A stretch of DNA of 64,000 nucleotides from Panax quinquefolius (lineage: Eukaryota; Streptophyta; Magnoliopsida; Apiales; Araliaceae), in NCBI GenBank assembly GCA_020205615.1, contig CM035160.1:125889605-125953604 (forward strand), given 5' to 3'. Below, in pieces: positions 36,538 through 48,473 of this stretch; the first letter of the stretch is position 1; each line of letters opens with the position of its first letter. Below the pieces are notes generated by a model. It saw nothing but the letters and a program-made list of their open reading frames with translations. It did no database searches and was not told the origin of the DNA. Both the position numbers and the translations under genes were made by a program.

Positions 36538-37826
36538 ATTAGCATATCATTCATCAAATCTTTAAGTGTTCTATTTTTTCTTTTTGCAACTCCATTAGAC
36601 TGCAGAGAATAAGGAGGAGAAGTTTCATGTATAATTTCATTTAGTTCACAAATTTTTTTAAGACTTCCTGAATCATATTCACCTCCACAATCAGATCTAA
36701 GTCTTTTAATTTTTCTTTCTAACTGATTTTCAACTTCCGCTTTATATTTAATAAACATTTCTTCTGCTTTATCTTTAGAGGAAAGTAGATAAATTCGAGT
36801 ATATCTAGACATATCATCCGTAAAAGAAATATAATATTTCTTACCACCTCTACTTGAAGTATTTTTAAAATTAGCTAGATCAATGTGAATTAACACAAGT
36901 AGTTCAGTTTGTCTTTCAACACTTTTAAAAGGTTTCTTAGCATGTTTTGCTTCTACACAAATCTCACACTTATTAAACTCGGTATTTGCAAGATTAGGTA
37001 TAAGTTCAAGTTGTTTCAATTTTTTAATAGAAGCCACATTTACATGTCCTAATCTAGCATGCCACATATCTAAAGATTCAACAATATAAGCAAAAGAAGC
37101 ATTCTTATTATTCAATTCAGCATATGCATCAAGTAAAAATAAACCCCCATTACAAAAACCTTTCCCAACAAATTCCCCATTACGAGTAAGTACAAGTTTA
37201 TCAAACTCAAACACAAGCTTAATTCCAGCTTTGTTCAAGAAAGACCCGGACACAAGATTTCTACGAATATCAGGCACATGAAGTACATCTTGTAGGGAAA
37301 TTGTTTTTCCAGAAGTTAATTTTAGTAAGACTTTCCATTTTTCCACAACGTTGGTGGCTCGAGAATCCCCCATAAAAACCTTTTCTCCATTAGTAACACT
37401 TTCGTAGTTGAGAATTACGTCTCTATTCGCACAAATGTGTCTAGTGGCCCCAGTATCTACTACCCATTCCATAAAGTTGTCAACAAGGTTTACTTCCGAG
37501 ACAACAACAATAATAATATCATCAGATTCAACTAAGTTCGCTTGGGGTTTAGGATGAGAGTTATTATTTTTTTTGTCTTGCCCCTTGCGAAAATGACACT
37601 TCATAGCAATATGGCCAGGTTTGCCACATACGAAGCAAGGACCTTTAGTGAAAGGTAAAGGTTTCTGAATTCGATTGGAATTATTGAACCTATTATCCTT
37701 TCTTCCCATTGACTTAGAATTTTTCCCTTTGTATTTTTTGGACTGATAATTTATGCTCTTCCATTGTGGCTTTTGTTCTATGAGATTAGCTTTGACAGTT
37801 TGACTTAGAACTACATCTCCTCTTTC
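36538..37826 (-). pseudogene. copia-1 nucleocapsid, protease and integrase N-terminal half
   Basis: One open frame. A CCHC zinc knuckle CFVCGKPGHIAMKCHF lies near residues 24-39 of the 37709 segment. The protease has VVDTGATRHIC. The pre-integrase zinc-binding block is WHARLGHVN with CEICVEAKH. The integrase core has the first D in HIDLANF and the second in RSDCGGEY. The catalytic glutamate (normally GVAERKN) is lysine (GVAKRKN) at about 36596. After MLI the 17.3 kb element follows. The frame is the same as that of gag upstream, separated only by a TAA at 37827-37829. Confidence 0.93.
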
Positions 37827-38447
37827 TTAAGCCCTGTTTTGTTCTTCAATATGGATGTGTGCTACTAATACTTGCATAGAGAAATCTTTAGTTTCATGTT
37901 TATGATTCATTTTATAATCTTTCCACGAGGGTGGTAATTTTTCGATTAGCACAGCCACTTGAAAAATCTCACATATTTTCATTCCTTCCCCAATAACTTC
38001 CCCCACAATTGTTTGGTATGTATGAACTTGATCTATAACAGATTTCCCATCTTGCATCTTAAAATCTAAAAATTTCCCCGCAACATATTTCTTAAGTCTA
38101 GAGTTTTCAACGGAATATTTAGATTTTAACGCTTCCCAAATTTTCTTAGCACTTTCATAAGGATAATAAATCTCAAACAATGGATCGCATAAATAGTGGC
38201 AACAAGTATCATTTACATATGCGATTATCCTTAACATAATCCCGCTTATCAAAGATCTCCGCTTTTTCAACAGCCAAGAGTAGGGAGTAACATCATTAAC
38301 AGGAGCAACAATAACAGGAGCATCCATATATAACACATATTCTAAATTCATGGTTTCCAAATAAAACAATATATCTTCAGACCATCTCTTAAAATTAGAG
38401 CCATCAAAACGTTCAATTTTAGATAAGTCCAAGGCAAATTTCATCAT
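37827..38447 (-). pseudogene. copia-1 gag (UBN2-type)
   Basis: Starts at ATG 38447 (MMKFALDLSKIERFDGSNF). FDGSNFKRWSEDILFYLE, LWESL-like IWEALKSKYS and KLPPSWKDYK are the classical motifs of plant Ty1/copia gag (UBN2 family, about residues 10-200). Length to the stop is 206 codons. The stop is a TAA after EEQNRA, and the same frame continues as ERGDVVLSQT into the nucleocapsid, so this is a single gag-pol ORF with one nonsense change. Gag would build the virus-like particle in the cytoplasm. Confidence 0.92.
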
Positions 38448-38829
38448 CTTGTTAATAACCGAATAACTTTTTAGATTGTTAGAATATAGAGCAGAATTAA
38501 CAAGACGAGTAATAGAGAAAATTGGAACAACTTAGCTGGAAACCGAAGAAAGCCGAGGCGTAGCAAAGCTACTGTCCTAAAAAGTGATTCCGCCCTCACT
38601 GGTTATAAACCTCGGTACAGTTGAGCTCCACGGAGTTCACTCTCCAAGATTCAATAGCAAAATCTCAATTGCGTGTACTCACAGAAGAAGGCTGTGGACT
38701 TGTCTTTGTGGATTACACAATTAACATATTATATAATAAGAACAAATATTTGGATAAAAGACGAAGAAGAAGTCTGTTTTTGTGTGTTGTTGCTGCAAGC
38801 ACCGAATCGGTTTTTAGAGGAAGAAGAAC
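38448..38829 (-). other. copia-1 leader (5' of gag)
   Basis: About 380 bp between the gag start and the inserted LTR A. No ORF and no clear PBS. It does not match the 3' LTR call at 16734-16973, so the 5' LTR is taken to lie beyond the insertion, outside the window. It could instead be 5' LTR sequence if the 3' LTR call is wrong. Confidence 0.5.
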
Positions 38830-39606
38830 TGTAAGACCCCAACTTTCATAAATAAAGATTATTTTTCTCTAAATATCATTTTGAATATTATGGTGTGGAT
38901 TTGATATAATGTTATAATTGTGTGTAATATTTATAGATTTTGCAAAGTAAGCAAGTTGTAATAAAATATTCGTTTGGTCGGGTAATATTCTTTTTGTCGG
39001 AGAATATTCGTACGATGGCACAATCATTGGTGGACCCTACAATAGAATTATTGTCGGAGTTAGAAAATGACAAAATTATCTTTTTATAAAAATAACGCCG
39101 AAAGTTTTACCATAAACTGTTGAAATACCCAAAGGTAAAGTACAAGATGTCTGGCGTGGTTGCATAGTAGCACCGGTATTGATTATTGATGCTTACGTAA
39201 GAAGCCACTCAGTTATACTCAATTATTGTTATAGTAATTGTCGATAATATCTCATATTATTGATTCAATTATTATCACAATATCATCTTGCATAATATTT
39301 TATATTATTAAATCAATAATTGAGACGACAAAGTTATTCATATTATTATTTGCAATATTGACGATGCCTAGAAAGTTCTGTCGAGGAGAGGTTTGGTCAC
39401 CTAATTGCGTGCCAATAGGGAGAAATCTTTATCGGAAATCCCCCTCTTTCCTGAGAATGATCTGGTTGTTAAATATTGTGAGTTATAATATTAATGATGA
39501 ATAATTATTGAAAGATTAAAAATGTGTTGATAGAAGATAAAAATGATTTGTGGTAATATTTATTCAATCTTTGATACAAATAAGAAGTCTGTTATGAGAC
39601 GTATGT
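38830..39606 (+). mobile_element. LTR A: first part of a Tekay-like gypsy LTR
   Basis: Starts TGTAAGACCCCAACTTTC and follows the first 0.7-0.8 kb of the LTRs at 39607, 40784 and 50609 (for example AATCATTGGTGGACC and GGTTTGGTCACCTAATTGCG). It is cut at 39606 by the start of LTR B. The rest would follow element B, outside the window. It entered the leader of copia-1. Confidence 0.82.
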
Positions 39607-40443
39607 TGTAAGACCCCAACTTTTATAAATGAAGATAAATTTTCTATAAATATCATTTTTGAATATTATGGAATGAATTTGATATTATGTTATAGTTGTG
39701 GGTAATATTTATAAATTTTTCAAAGTCGCAAGTTGTTATATAATATTCGATTGGCTCGGGAATATTTTTTTAACAGGGAATATTCAGATAACTAAGACAA
39801 TCATTGGTGGACCCCACAACGGAATTATTGTCGAATCGAGAAAATGATAAAAATACTTTATGAAAATAACGACGAAAAGTTTTACTGTTAACTGTTGAAA
39901 CACCCGGTGTTAAAAGTACAGTAATACGCGTAGTTACACAGTAGCACATGGTATTGATTATTGATGCTTATGTGAGAAGTCACTCAGTTTTGTTCAATTA
40001 TTGCTACAGTAATTGCTGCATAATATCTCACGTTATTTGATTTAATTATTGTCAATATTTTATATATTATTAAATCAATAATTGAGACGACAAAGTTATT
40101 AATATTATTATTTGCAATATTAAGGATATCTAGAAGTTCTGTCAAGTAGAGGTTTGGTCACCTAATTGCGCGCCAATAGGGAGAAATCCTTATTGGAAAT
40201 CCCCCTCTTTCCTGGGAACAACCTAGTCGATAAATATTTTGAATTATAATAATGATAATAAATGTTGTTAAAAATATTGAAGAAAATTTTATGAGGTATT
40301 TGTTATAAATCGACTTATTATATGGACCCTTGTTTACCCATTTTTAAAATAATCAAGAGAAAATTATTTAAAGGAGGGCCCATATGTGTTGAAAAAACCG
40401 ATTTTTGAAATGGGGGTGGAAGAGAGTATACGTAGGGGAGGGA

Positions 40444-40497
<54 letters not shown>

Positions 40498-40648
40498 ATG
40501 ATCTGTGTATATATATAATGTGTGTGTGAGTGGAAAATGGTGGAAAAGAGATAGTATGAAAGTGATGGGTGTAAGATATGTGTAAGAGTGTAGTGAAAGT
40601 GATGTGTGGGTGGGAAAGTGAAAATTGTGTGTGAATATATATATAATT

Positions 40649-40715
<67 letters not shown>

Positions 40716-40783
40716 AAAGTGATTTGGGGGGTGGGGATTGATGTTGTTGATTACTGGGGGAGGTATAAAAATCAAGTGGTATA
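39607..40783 (+). mobile_element. Element B, 5' LTR first part
   Basis: Starts TGTAAGACCCCAACTTTT, follows the family to about 40260, then has its own U3 sequence with two TA microsatellites (40447-40490 and 40650-40711) and G-rich GTGGGTGGG-type stretches. It is cut at 40783 by element C and resumes at 53276. Left flank TATGT (39602-39606) would be its target duplication; the partner is outside the window. Confidence 0.82.
40447..40711. repeat. Two TA microsatellites in LTR B
   Basis: Pure (TA)n runs at 40447-40490 and about 40650-40711, separated by a purine-rich strand with GTGTGTGTGAG. They cause the long tyrosine/isoleucine minus-strand ORF at 40446-40796, which is not a gene. Confidence 0.9.
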
Positions 40784-41566
40784 TGTAAGACCCCAACTTT
40801 TATGAATAAAGAATAATTTTCTCGAATTATATTTTTGAATATTATGGTGTTGATTTGATATAATGTTATAGTTGTGGGTAATATTTATAAATTTTGCAAA
40901 GTAAGCAAGTGGTTATATAATATTCGATTGATCGAGAATATTCATTTTACAGGGAATATTCAATGCGACGGCACAATCATTGGTGGACCTCATAATGAAA
41001 GTATTATCGATTTAGAAAACGACAAAATTATCTTTCTATAAAAATAACTACGAGGTGTTACTGATTAAACCTGCTGAACTACCCTAGTAAAAGTACAATG
41101 TCTACGCGTGGTTGCATAGTAGGACACTCAGATTGATTATTGATGCTTACGTGAGAAGTCACTCGCTTATACTCAATTATTGCTACGATGGTTCTTTGCA
41201 TCATATCTCTCAAATTATTGTTACAGTATCATCTGCATAATATGATATATTATTAAATCAATAATTGAGAAGGCAAAGTTATTCATATTATTATTTGCAA
41301 TATTGACAATGTCTAGAAGTTCTGTCAAGGAGAGGTTTGGTCACCTAATTACGAGCCAATAAGGAGAAATCCTTATCGGAAAGCCCCCTCTTTCCTGGGG
41401 ACGACCTGGTTGTTAAATATTGTGACTTATAATATTAATGATGAATAAGTTCGTGTCGATTAAAGATGAATTTTATAGTTCCATTGTGTTGAACTTATTT
41501 GTGTTAGTATAATTGATGTCTGGATGATATATTGTTCAATCGGGTATTCGGAAAACTTTTCGTGTC

Positions 41567-41880
41567 GGAGTTACTATTCACGAGGTACTATTCATGAGTT
41601 ACTATTCATGAGTTACTATTCACGAGTTACTATTCATGGGGTACTATTCACCCGTAAGATATATTTCTTTTCGGTCCAAATCATTTTTCGGTACAATATT
41701 ATTCCATGAGGAGATGTGCTAATTTTTCGAATCCGCTTGGTTGAAGATATAATAGTAAATCAATATGGACCACTTGGTGAAAGTTATAATAGTAAATCAA
41801 TATGGATCATTTGGTTTAAAGTTTTAATAGTAAACTAATATGGACCATCCGTTTAAAAGTAAATCAATCTGGACCGTTCA
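41567..41880 (+). repeat. U3 repeats of the element C 5' LTR
   Basis: Six or seven copies of a 14-15 bp unit GAGTTACTATTCA(T/C) at 41567-41648 (about four in the 3' LTR at 51396-51451). Then four copies of a roughly 40-bp unit with TAGTAAATCAATATGGACC at about 41740-41880. Both lie just upstream of the TATA box. Confidence 0.8.
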
Positions 41881-41909
41881 TGAATTAGTTACTATTCACT
41901 CCATTCTCC

Positions 41910-41917
41910 TATAAATA
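41910..41917 (+). promoter_or_regulatory. TATA box, element C 5' LTR
   Basis: TATAAATA in TCTCCTATAAATAGAAGCTC, followed about 60 bp later by CTCTAGAGAGAGAAACTATAGAG, probably the start of the transcript leader. The same block is found at 51706 and 53436, and on the minus strand of the solo LTR near 47743. Confidence 0.8.
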
Positions 41918-42099
41918 GAAGCTCATTCCTTCATTATTTCTTATGAATTCACTGAAACTCTAGAGAGAGAAACTATAGAGAGAAGAAGAAAAGTATTTTG
42001 TTACTTCACTTTTCCAATATCCAGCTTTCTTCTAAGGTAGGGAATATTATTTGTTGTGCAGTAAGGGGTATTATTTCTTTATATTCATGAAGAAAACTT

Positions 42100-42840
42100 C
42101 ATTATTCCATTATTTATTATTACATTGGAATAACTCGTATACGCTGGATACCCTATACTTAGTGAAATTCTTACATTATTTCATTATTTATTATTTTGTT
42201 AGAATATCCTCGCTGCATGCGTTTTCACGCCGGACCTGGTTCTAGTCTTTATTATTCGTTGTAATATCCTCGTCTGCATGCGTTTTCTTACGCCGACTGG
42301 GTTCTCGTTATTTATTATTCTGTTGGAATAACTTTTGCTTTCGTGCGGTTATCGCATGCATGGTGATTTCTTTTGTTATTCCATTCTTTATTATACTCGG
42401 TTGGTTAAAACTTTGACTTCTATACTCCATGAAATTAGTGGAATATCCTTGATATTTGTGCTTCATCCAATATCTTTTAATGGAAATATTCTTCTGGTCC
42501 TAGATAAATTAATTCTTGAACTTGTTTTATTGAATTCTTATATCATTGTCATCATCCTCATGTTTATATTTTGTTGAAAGTCATATGTGGCCTGTAGTGC
42601 ATAGATGGACTTGGTATGATTATGACCAAGGATTATTCGGTGTAATCATAACCGTAATGTTACAAATGATGTGGTAAAAGTCCTCATTGGCCCGTAGTGC
42701 ATTGATGGACAGTTGTTGGCATGATTATGACCATTAATGAATACACGAATGTCCTTGGCCCATAGCGCATGGATAATTTGTGGTCGTGATACTAAAGAAT
42801 ATCCTTGGCCGTAGTGCAGGGGTGATTCGATGATGTGGAT
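42100..42840 (+). repeat. R/U5 subrepeats of the element C 5' LTR
   Basis: Three to four diverged units of about 70 bp with TTTATTATT..TTGGAATA and TTTACGCC..GGTTC (42100-42400). Then four units of about 80-90 bp with CCTTGGCC(C)GTAGTGCATGGA (42585-42830). The first type is most expanded in LTR B (53620-53990). Confidence 0.75.
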
Positions 42841-43375
42841 TATTTATTAAGCTGAGTCCCAACGATAAAAATGATGAAAAACCCTTTTAAATCATAGAAG
42901 ATAGTAGATTTTATTCTCTACTTGAATCTTCTAATGGATTGCTTGTTCCGCTGCAGTTAAACTTGATATTTATTATATTTTATCAGTTTAACATTATTGA
43001 AGGCTAACGATAAATTATTCTGCATTATCTTAGTTATAATATTTCTTACTGGGCTAGTTGAGCTCACCCTTTTGCTTTCATTGTTCTCTCTTGAAAATGA
43101 GAACGTAGCGTGGACTAGTCGGGGAACAGAGTGATGGTCCTAGATGGTGCATTAGTAGTCCTCACTATTCTGTGAAATAGTGTGATAATAATTGTAATGA
43201 GGACTCCTTTTGAGTTTTTATACTATCTAGTAGATAATATTTGTATTCAAACTCACAGGTTATGTTTTGTCGTATTTGTACACGACGGTTGTATAATTAA
43301 GTTGTATTTGAATTCAAGACTCTTGTATCCGCTAACCAAGTTGGGTGATGCATACCTGTTTTGGGGGCGTCATAG

Positions 43376-43388
43376 TTGGTATCAAAGC
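43376..43388 (+). other. Primer binding site, element C
   Basis: TTGGTATCAAAGC two bases after the LTR end. It differs by one base from the Met-initiator-tRNA match TTGGTATCAGAGC (CAG to CAA). Element B has the same change at 55263. Confidence 0.85.
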
Positions 43389-43563
43389 TTAGGGATATGA
43401 TCCCTAGCTAAGATGTGAGAATAAAACTAGGAGGGGAGAGACGGGGAATTCCTTCGTTATTATGACATACCTAAGTTTTTTTTGGTATTTAATTGGTCGG
43501 TCAGAATATAGGGATAATATGTTAAATGTCAATTAACCTTTTGTTTTGTGGCAGTATTTGAAA

Positions 43564-44645
43564 ATGACATCTGAGAATGTTGAGAATAGCTATGGAGCAC
43601 ATGCAACCGTTGATTCACCACATATCAATAATCAGGATAATGTGCATCAGGAAGGCGACAATCCTCATGCAAACAACAACATTGACCAAATGATGAATGA
43701 TCGAATGTTCAGAGGCTTTATGCAATTCATGCAACAGCAGGCGAGAGTGGCTCCTATCCAAAATGTAGGTGGAAACACTTGAAACTCTCGGACGGTCACC
43801 GCTAAACAGTTCAAGGAGCTGGGACCACTAGAGTTTATTGGAGAGCCAAAACCACTTAAGGCGGAAGCATGGATAAAGTAGATCACCAAGATATTTGATG
43901 TCTTGGGATGCTCGAGGAGCAAAAGGTTCCTTTCTACGCCTTTATATGTTGGGAGGAGAGAGGCGACATCGGTGGGAATCGGTAAAGCGTACTCAACCTC
44001 GTCAGACTTCAAGATGTCTTGGGAGAAGTTCCAAGAACTATTCAACGACAAGTACTTTCCGAAAGTATTCACACATAAAAGAGGTAGAATTCATCAAGTT
44101 GGAGCAAAATAATATGACCGTGTCACAAGACGGGGCCAAGTTTGCCGAAGTTGTCCCAATTTAAGTCCCCACTTGGTGGATAATCAAGAGAGAATGACAC
44201 GGATATTTTTAAGAGGTTTGAAGACGGAGATTCGCCAACATCTTATTTCTCATAAACTGTGTTTGTATTCATATGTTGTAAATATGGCTCAGTTAGTGGA
44301 GCGCAATAATGAGTCAACGCAACCAAAAGAGAGCAAACAAAGAAATGATAATACGAAGTGAGCGCCCGGTCATCAAGCGGTGACAACAAGCATGGAGGAA
44401 TCAACAGCCGTAAATGGTAACCACTTCGATGGTAATCGTACTAAAACAATAAGAATGGACATTTTAAGAAGAGGAGATTCAACAATGATGGAAGGACGTC
44501 AGCACTAGCACCCTATGTTAAGGAAGGAGAACGACAACCTATCATATGCTTCAAATGCGGAGGGGAGGGACACATCACCCAAATCATGATGCCGAAATCC
44601 AAAGCATGTTATAATTGTGGAAGAGAAGGTCACTTGGCCTGATTT
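43564..44645 (+). pseudogene. Element C gag
   Basis: The ATG at 43564 gives MTSENVENSYGAH, the same start as gag of element B. The capsid region (Retrotrans_gag family) shows PLEFIGEPKPLKAEAWI, MSWEKFQELFNDKYFPK and LVDNQERMTRIFLRGLK in shifting frames. Two zinc knuckles follow near 44527-44640: ICFKCGGEGH, then ACYNCGREGHLA. Stops and frameshifts lie at about 43781, 43880, 44110 and 44360. It would form the particle and bind RNA. LTR, PBS and 190 bp of leader precede it. Confidence 0.88.
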
Positions 44646-45130
44646 TATCGTTCACCGAAGACAAGTTCAGCTAGGATGGAGGCACCAAAGGCCGTCCCGA
44701 AAAGTCAAATCCCAGAGTGCAAGGAGAGCGTTTGTTGTGACCTCACAGAAAGCAAGGAACCCGAATGACGCTATCACGGGTAAGCTTATCGTAAACTCTA
44801 AATAAGTCTATACTTTATTTGATACCTGCCTCTACCCATTCTTTTATTTCTCCTACTTGTGCTCAACGATTAAATTTGACTCCAGAGAAATTAGACTTTA
44901 ACTTATCTGTGGAAACTCCGTTGGGAGAAACCTTCATTACATCCACTGTTTATAAGTCTTGTTTGGTTCAAATCGGTAACCACACATTACCTGTCGATCT
45001 TATTTCTTTAAAAATACTTGCATTTGACGTAATTCTAGGGATTGATTGGTTAACTACTCATCATGCAAAAATTGATTGTTTTCGTAAGGTTGTTAGTTTT
45101 CATATTCCTAATCAACCTATGATGAGAATT
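44646..45130 (+). pseudogene. Element C protease
   Basis: The active-site block LFDTGA(S)HSFIS is broken by a one-base shift near 44830, so LFDT and ASTHSFISPTCAQRL are in different frames. The frame from 44819 continues with KSCLVQIGNHTLPVDLI and FDVILGIDWLTTHHAKIDC, the conserved C-terminal half of gypsy aspartic proteases (ILG..WL). The catalytic D-T remains but the third residue is lost. The segment 44646-44800 is the linker from gag. Confidence 0.82.
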
Positions 45131-46046
45131 CAAGCGACCAAACCATTAAAATCAATCACGGTCATTTCAAGCCATAAAGCTATTCGTTTATTGAAAAACG
45201 GATGTCAAGCTTTCTTAGCTCATGTCACAGACTTAAACAAAAATACGTCAGTTTTGAACGATATTTCTATTGTTAATAAATTTCCTGACGTATTCCCTGA
45301 AGAACTTCCTGGCCTACCCCGAGAGCGTGAAATTGAATTTTGTATCGACCTTGAACCTGGTACAAAACCCATTTCCAAAGCCCCATATCGAATGGCTCCT
45401 ATTGAACTTCAGGAGTTAAAGACCCAATTGCGTGGAATTGTTAGACATTGGTTTCATTCGTCCCCAAGACGCCTCCTTGGGGTGCTCTGCTCTATTCGTG
45501 AAGAAGAAAGATGGGAGTATGCGACTTTGTATTGATTATCGGGAGTTAAATCATGTCACCATCAAAAATAGGTACCCATTTCCACGTATTGATGACCTAT
45601 TTGACTAGTTGCAAGGAGCCAAATTCTTTTCAAATATTGATCTTCGTTCCGAATATCACCAATTGAAGATTAAAACCGATGACATTCCAAAGACGGCTTT
45701 CAGAACTCGGTACGGGCATTATGAATTCCTAGTTATGTCCTTTGGATTGACTAGTGCTCCTGTTGCCTTCATGGATATGATGAACCTAGTATTCAAGGAA
45801 TATTTGGATCACTTTGTGGTCGTCTTTATTGATGACATCCTTATTTATTCCAAAAGCCGTGAAGATCATGAGGCACTTGAGGCTGACACTCCAAAAGCTT
45901 CGTGAATACAAACTTTATGCCAAGTTGAAGAAATGCGAGTTCTGGCTTGAGGAAGTAGCATTCCTTGGGCACGTAGTATCAAGTCATGGAATATCTGTTG
46001 ACCCGACAAAGATTGAAGCTATTCAAAGATGGGAGCAACCTAAATC
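45131..46046 (+). pseudogene. Element C reverse transcriptase
   Basis: FPDVFPEELPGLPRERE and [17 protein letters not shown] mark the RT start (45280-45425). A frameshift near 45450 and a TAG at about 45605 (FD*LQGAKFF) follow. From 45609 the core is intact: [46 protein letters not shown] and the catalytic [10 protein letters not shown] further shift near 45890 leads to [19 protein letters not shown] and to the insertion point of the solo LTR at 46047. RT would copy the element RNA to DNA. Confidence 0.9.
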
Positions 46047-47742
46047 TGTGACGCCCCCAAAATTAGGTATACGTCACCCATCTTGGGTCGCCACTTACAT
46101 GGTACATAAATTCAAATACAACTTACTAATATAACGCTGTGGTACAATACGACATAAACCGTGAGTTTGAATACAAATATTGTCTACTAGATATTATACA
46201 AACTCAAAAGGAGTCCTCATTACAACTATTATCACACTATTTCACGTAATAGTGAGGACTACTAATGCTATCCTCCGGACCATTACTCCGCTCCCGACTG
46301 TCGTCCCAATTATGTTCTCATTTCAAGAAGAGAACGTGAAAGAAAGAAAGGTGAGCTCAACTAGCCCAAGAAGAAATATTATGACTAAGATAATGTAGAA
46401 TAAATTATCATTAGCCTTCAACAAAGTTAAACCGATAAAATACAATAGACAACTAGTTTAACTGCAATGAATATGCAATCCATTAAAAGAGTCAAGTAGA
46501 AAATAAAGTCTACTATCTTTTAGGTTTTAAAAGGTTTTCATAAATTTTTATCATTAAGACTCGCTTTAATGAATAAACCACAATATCTAATCATCCCTCG
46601 TACTACGGTCCAAGGATTTTCATCAAATTATCAATGGTCATGACTATACCGAATCACCCCGGTCATAATCATACCAAAAACTATCCATCATCGCATTACA
46701 GTGCCATCGAGGACTTTTATCACATCATTTATAACAAGCCATGATTATACCAAATGATCCTCGGTCATAATCATACTAAGTTCATCTATGCACGTAAGCC
46801 AAAGATAACATATTATAACATGAGGATGATAACAATGACATAATAATTCAATAAAACAAGTTCAAGAATTATTTTATCCAGAATTAAGTAACGTCCCAAA
46901 TTGTCAACAAGATAATGCTTTGTAGAGTAAAATTCAAGAATGATCGGAAGAATATGTCCATGATGAAAAGATACTTGGATGAAACGCAAATATCAAGAAT
47001 ATTCTACTAATTTCATGGAGTATAGAAGTCAAAGTTTTAACCAACCGGGTATAATAAAGAATGGAATAACAAAGGAAATCACCATGCGATGCGGTATTCT
47101 TGATGTATGAAAGTTATTCCAACGTAATAATAATAATGGAACCAGGTCGTGTGAAATTCACAATTTAGCTGATGATCCAACGTAATAATAAATGTGAATA
47201 ATAATAAACAATGGAACTGTGTCCTGTAAAACACACGCATGTGATATTCCAAATGTAATAATAAATGCGAATAATAAACAATGGAACCGTGTCCTAAAAC
47301 ACATGAGCGTGATATTACAACGTAATAATAAAGAATGGAATAATGTAAGAAGATCACCAAGTATAGGGGATTCAAGCATATACAAAGTTATTCCAAATGT
47401 AATAAATAAGAATGGAATAATATAAGGATTTCACCAAGTATAGGTACGCCATGCGATACAAAGTTATGTATAGGTATGCCACTTTTACAAAAGTTATTCC
47501 AACGTAATAATAATGAATGGAATAATGTAAGTTCTCTTCATGAATAAGAAAGAATAACACCCCTTACGGGTACAACAAATAATATCCCTTACCGTAAAAG
47601 ACACTTTGGATATCAAAGTAGTGAAGTAGCGTAATACTCTTCTTCTTTCTCTCTATAGATTTTCTCTATAAGCTTCTCTCTATAATTTCTCTCTCTAGAG
47701 TTTCAAAGTGAATTCGTAAGAAAATAATGAAGGAATGAGCTT

Positions 47743-47750
47743 CATTTATA
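47743..47750 (-). promoter_or_regulatory. TATA box of the solo LTR
   Basis: Minus-strand TATAAATG in CCTATAAATGAAGCTCATTCC, the same place as TATAAATA in sister LTRs. It points against element C transcription. Confidence 0.65.
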
Positions 47751-47876
47751 GGAAAATAGAATGCATAGTAATTAATCCATGAATTCGGTCCAGATTGATT
47801 TACTTTAATCGACGGTCCATATTTAAAGCAAAATCTTTTAAATAAAATATCATATATTCTATTTATATAAAAACAT

Positions 47877-47945
47877 TTTACTATGCAAACACTATGCAAC
47901 ACTATGCAAAACACTATGCAAAACACTATGCCACACTATGCATAA
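47877..47945 (-). repeat. 12-bp minisatellite in the solo LTR U3
   Basis: Six copies of ACACTATGCAAA-like units, 11-13 bp each. It sits just upstream of the TATA box on the minus strand, the same place where element C has the unrelated GAGTTACTATTCAT repeat. Confidence 0.85.
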
Positions 47946-48473
47946 TAAAATATAATATATTCTATTTATAGAATAACTTTAATAAAGTATTCATTTTTAT
48001 ATAAAAGATGTTTCTATTTTATTACGTTAATAATACTGAATAAAACAAAACGTCATTATCGCTATAATAATTCATATTATTAATCGATAATAATGGAATC
48101 AAACCGAGTGACTTCTCACATAAGCATCAATAATCAATATCGTGGTGCTACTATGCAACCACACGTATTCTCGTACTTTTACTAATGAAAGTAGTTCAAC
48201 AAGATCCACGGTAAAAACTTCCGCCGTTATTTCAATAAAATATTTTTGTCATTTCTCCAATCCGATAATAATTCTATTGTGGGGTCCACCAATAATTGAG
48301 CCATTGTCATTTAATATTCCCCACCAATCGAATATAATATAACCACTTGCATACTTTGCAAAATTTATAAATACTACCCACAACTATAATATTATCTCAA
48401 ATTCACACCATAATATTAAAAAAATTATTTCGACAAAATTTAAATCTTTATTGATAAAATCTGGGGTCTCACA

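Larger units (their letters stand above)
16734..38829 (-). mobile_element. Ty1/copia element copia-1, split by a 17.3 kb insertion
   Basis: Reading right to left: leader (38829-38448), gag, protease and the first half of integrase (38447-36538); then, after the insertion 19222-36537 is taken out, the rest of integrase, RT, RNase H (19221-17178), PPT and 3' LTR (16983-16734). The integrase reading frame continues across the insertion at MNDMLI / ISSGLPSNMWGET. The domain order protease-integrase-RT-RNase H is that of Ty1/copia. The coding region has four in-frame stops and one frameshift, so it is a fairly young but inactive copy. The 5' LTR is not seen and probably lies beyond LTR A. Confidence 0.9.
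40784..43374 (+). mobile_element. Element C 5' LTR (2591 bp)
   Basis: Starts TGTAAGACCCCAAC and ends GGGGGCGTCATA (CATA for the usual CACA). It follows the 3' LTR through most of its length. TATA box at 41910. U3 has a short tandem repeat (41567-41648) and a 40-bp repeat with AATATGGACC (about 41740-41880). R/U5 has 70-90 bp repeats (42100-42400 and 42585-42830). Confidence 0.92.
46047..48473 (-). mobile_element. Solo LTR (2427 bp) of the same family, antisense in element C pol
   Basis: Plus-strand ends are TGTGACGCCCCC and GGGGTCTCACA. AAATC at 46042-46046 and 48474-48478 is a perfect 5-bp target duplication, and the RT frame resumes exactly after it (KSVTEVRSFLGLAGYY). On the minus strand it has the family start TGTGAGACCCC, a TATAAATG box near 47743-47750 and the U5 motif GGGCTAGTTGAGCTCACC (near 46345). 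No internal region is present, so it arose by LTR-LTR recombination after insertion. Confidence 0.93.

Noticed and set aside
40446..40796. 116-codon minus-strand ORF
   Set aside because: Made of TA and TG/CA simple repeats in LTR B; no domain-like composition.
47079..47385. Overlapping minus-strand ORFs in the solo LTR
   Set aside because: They are readings of the R/U5 subrepeats of a non-coding LTR.
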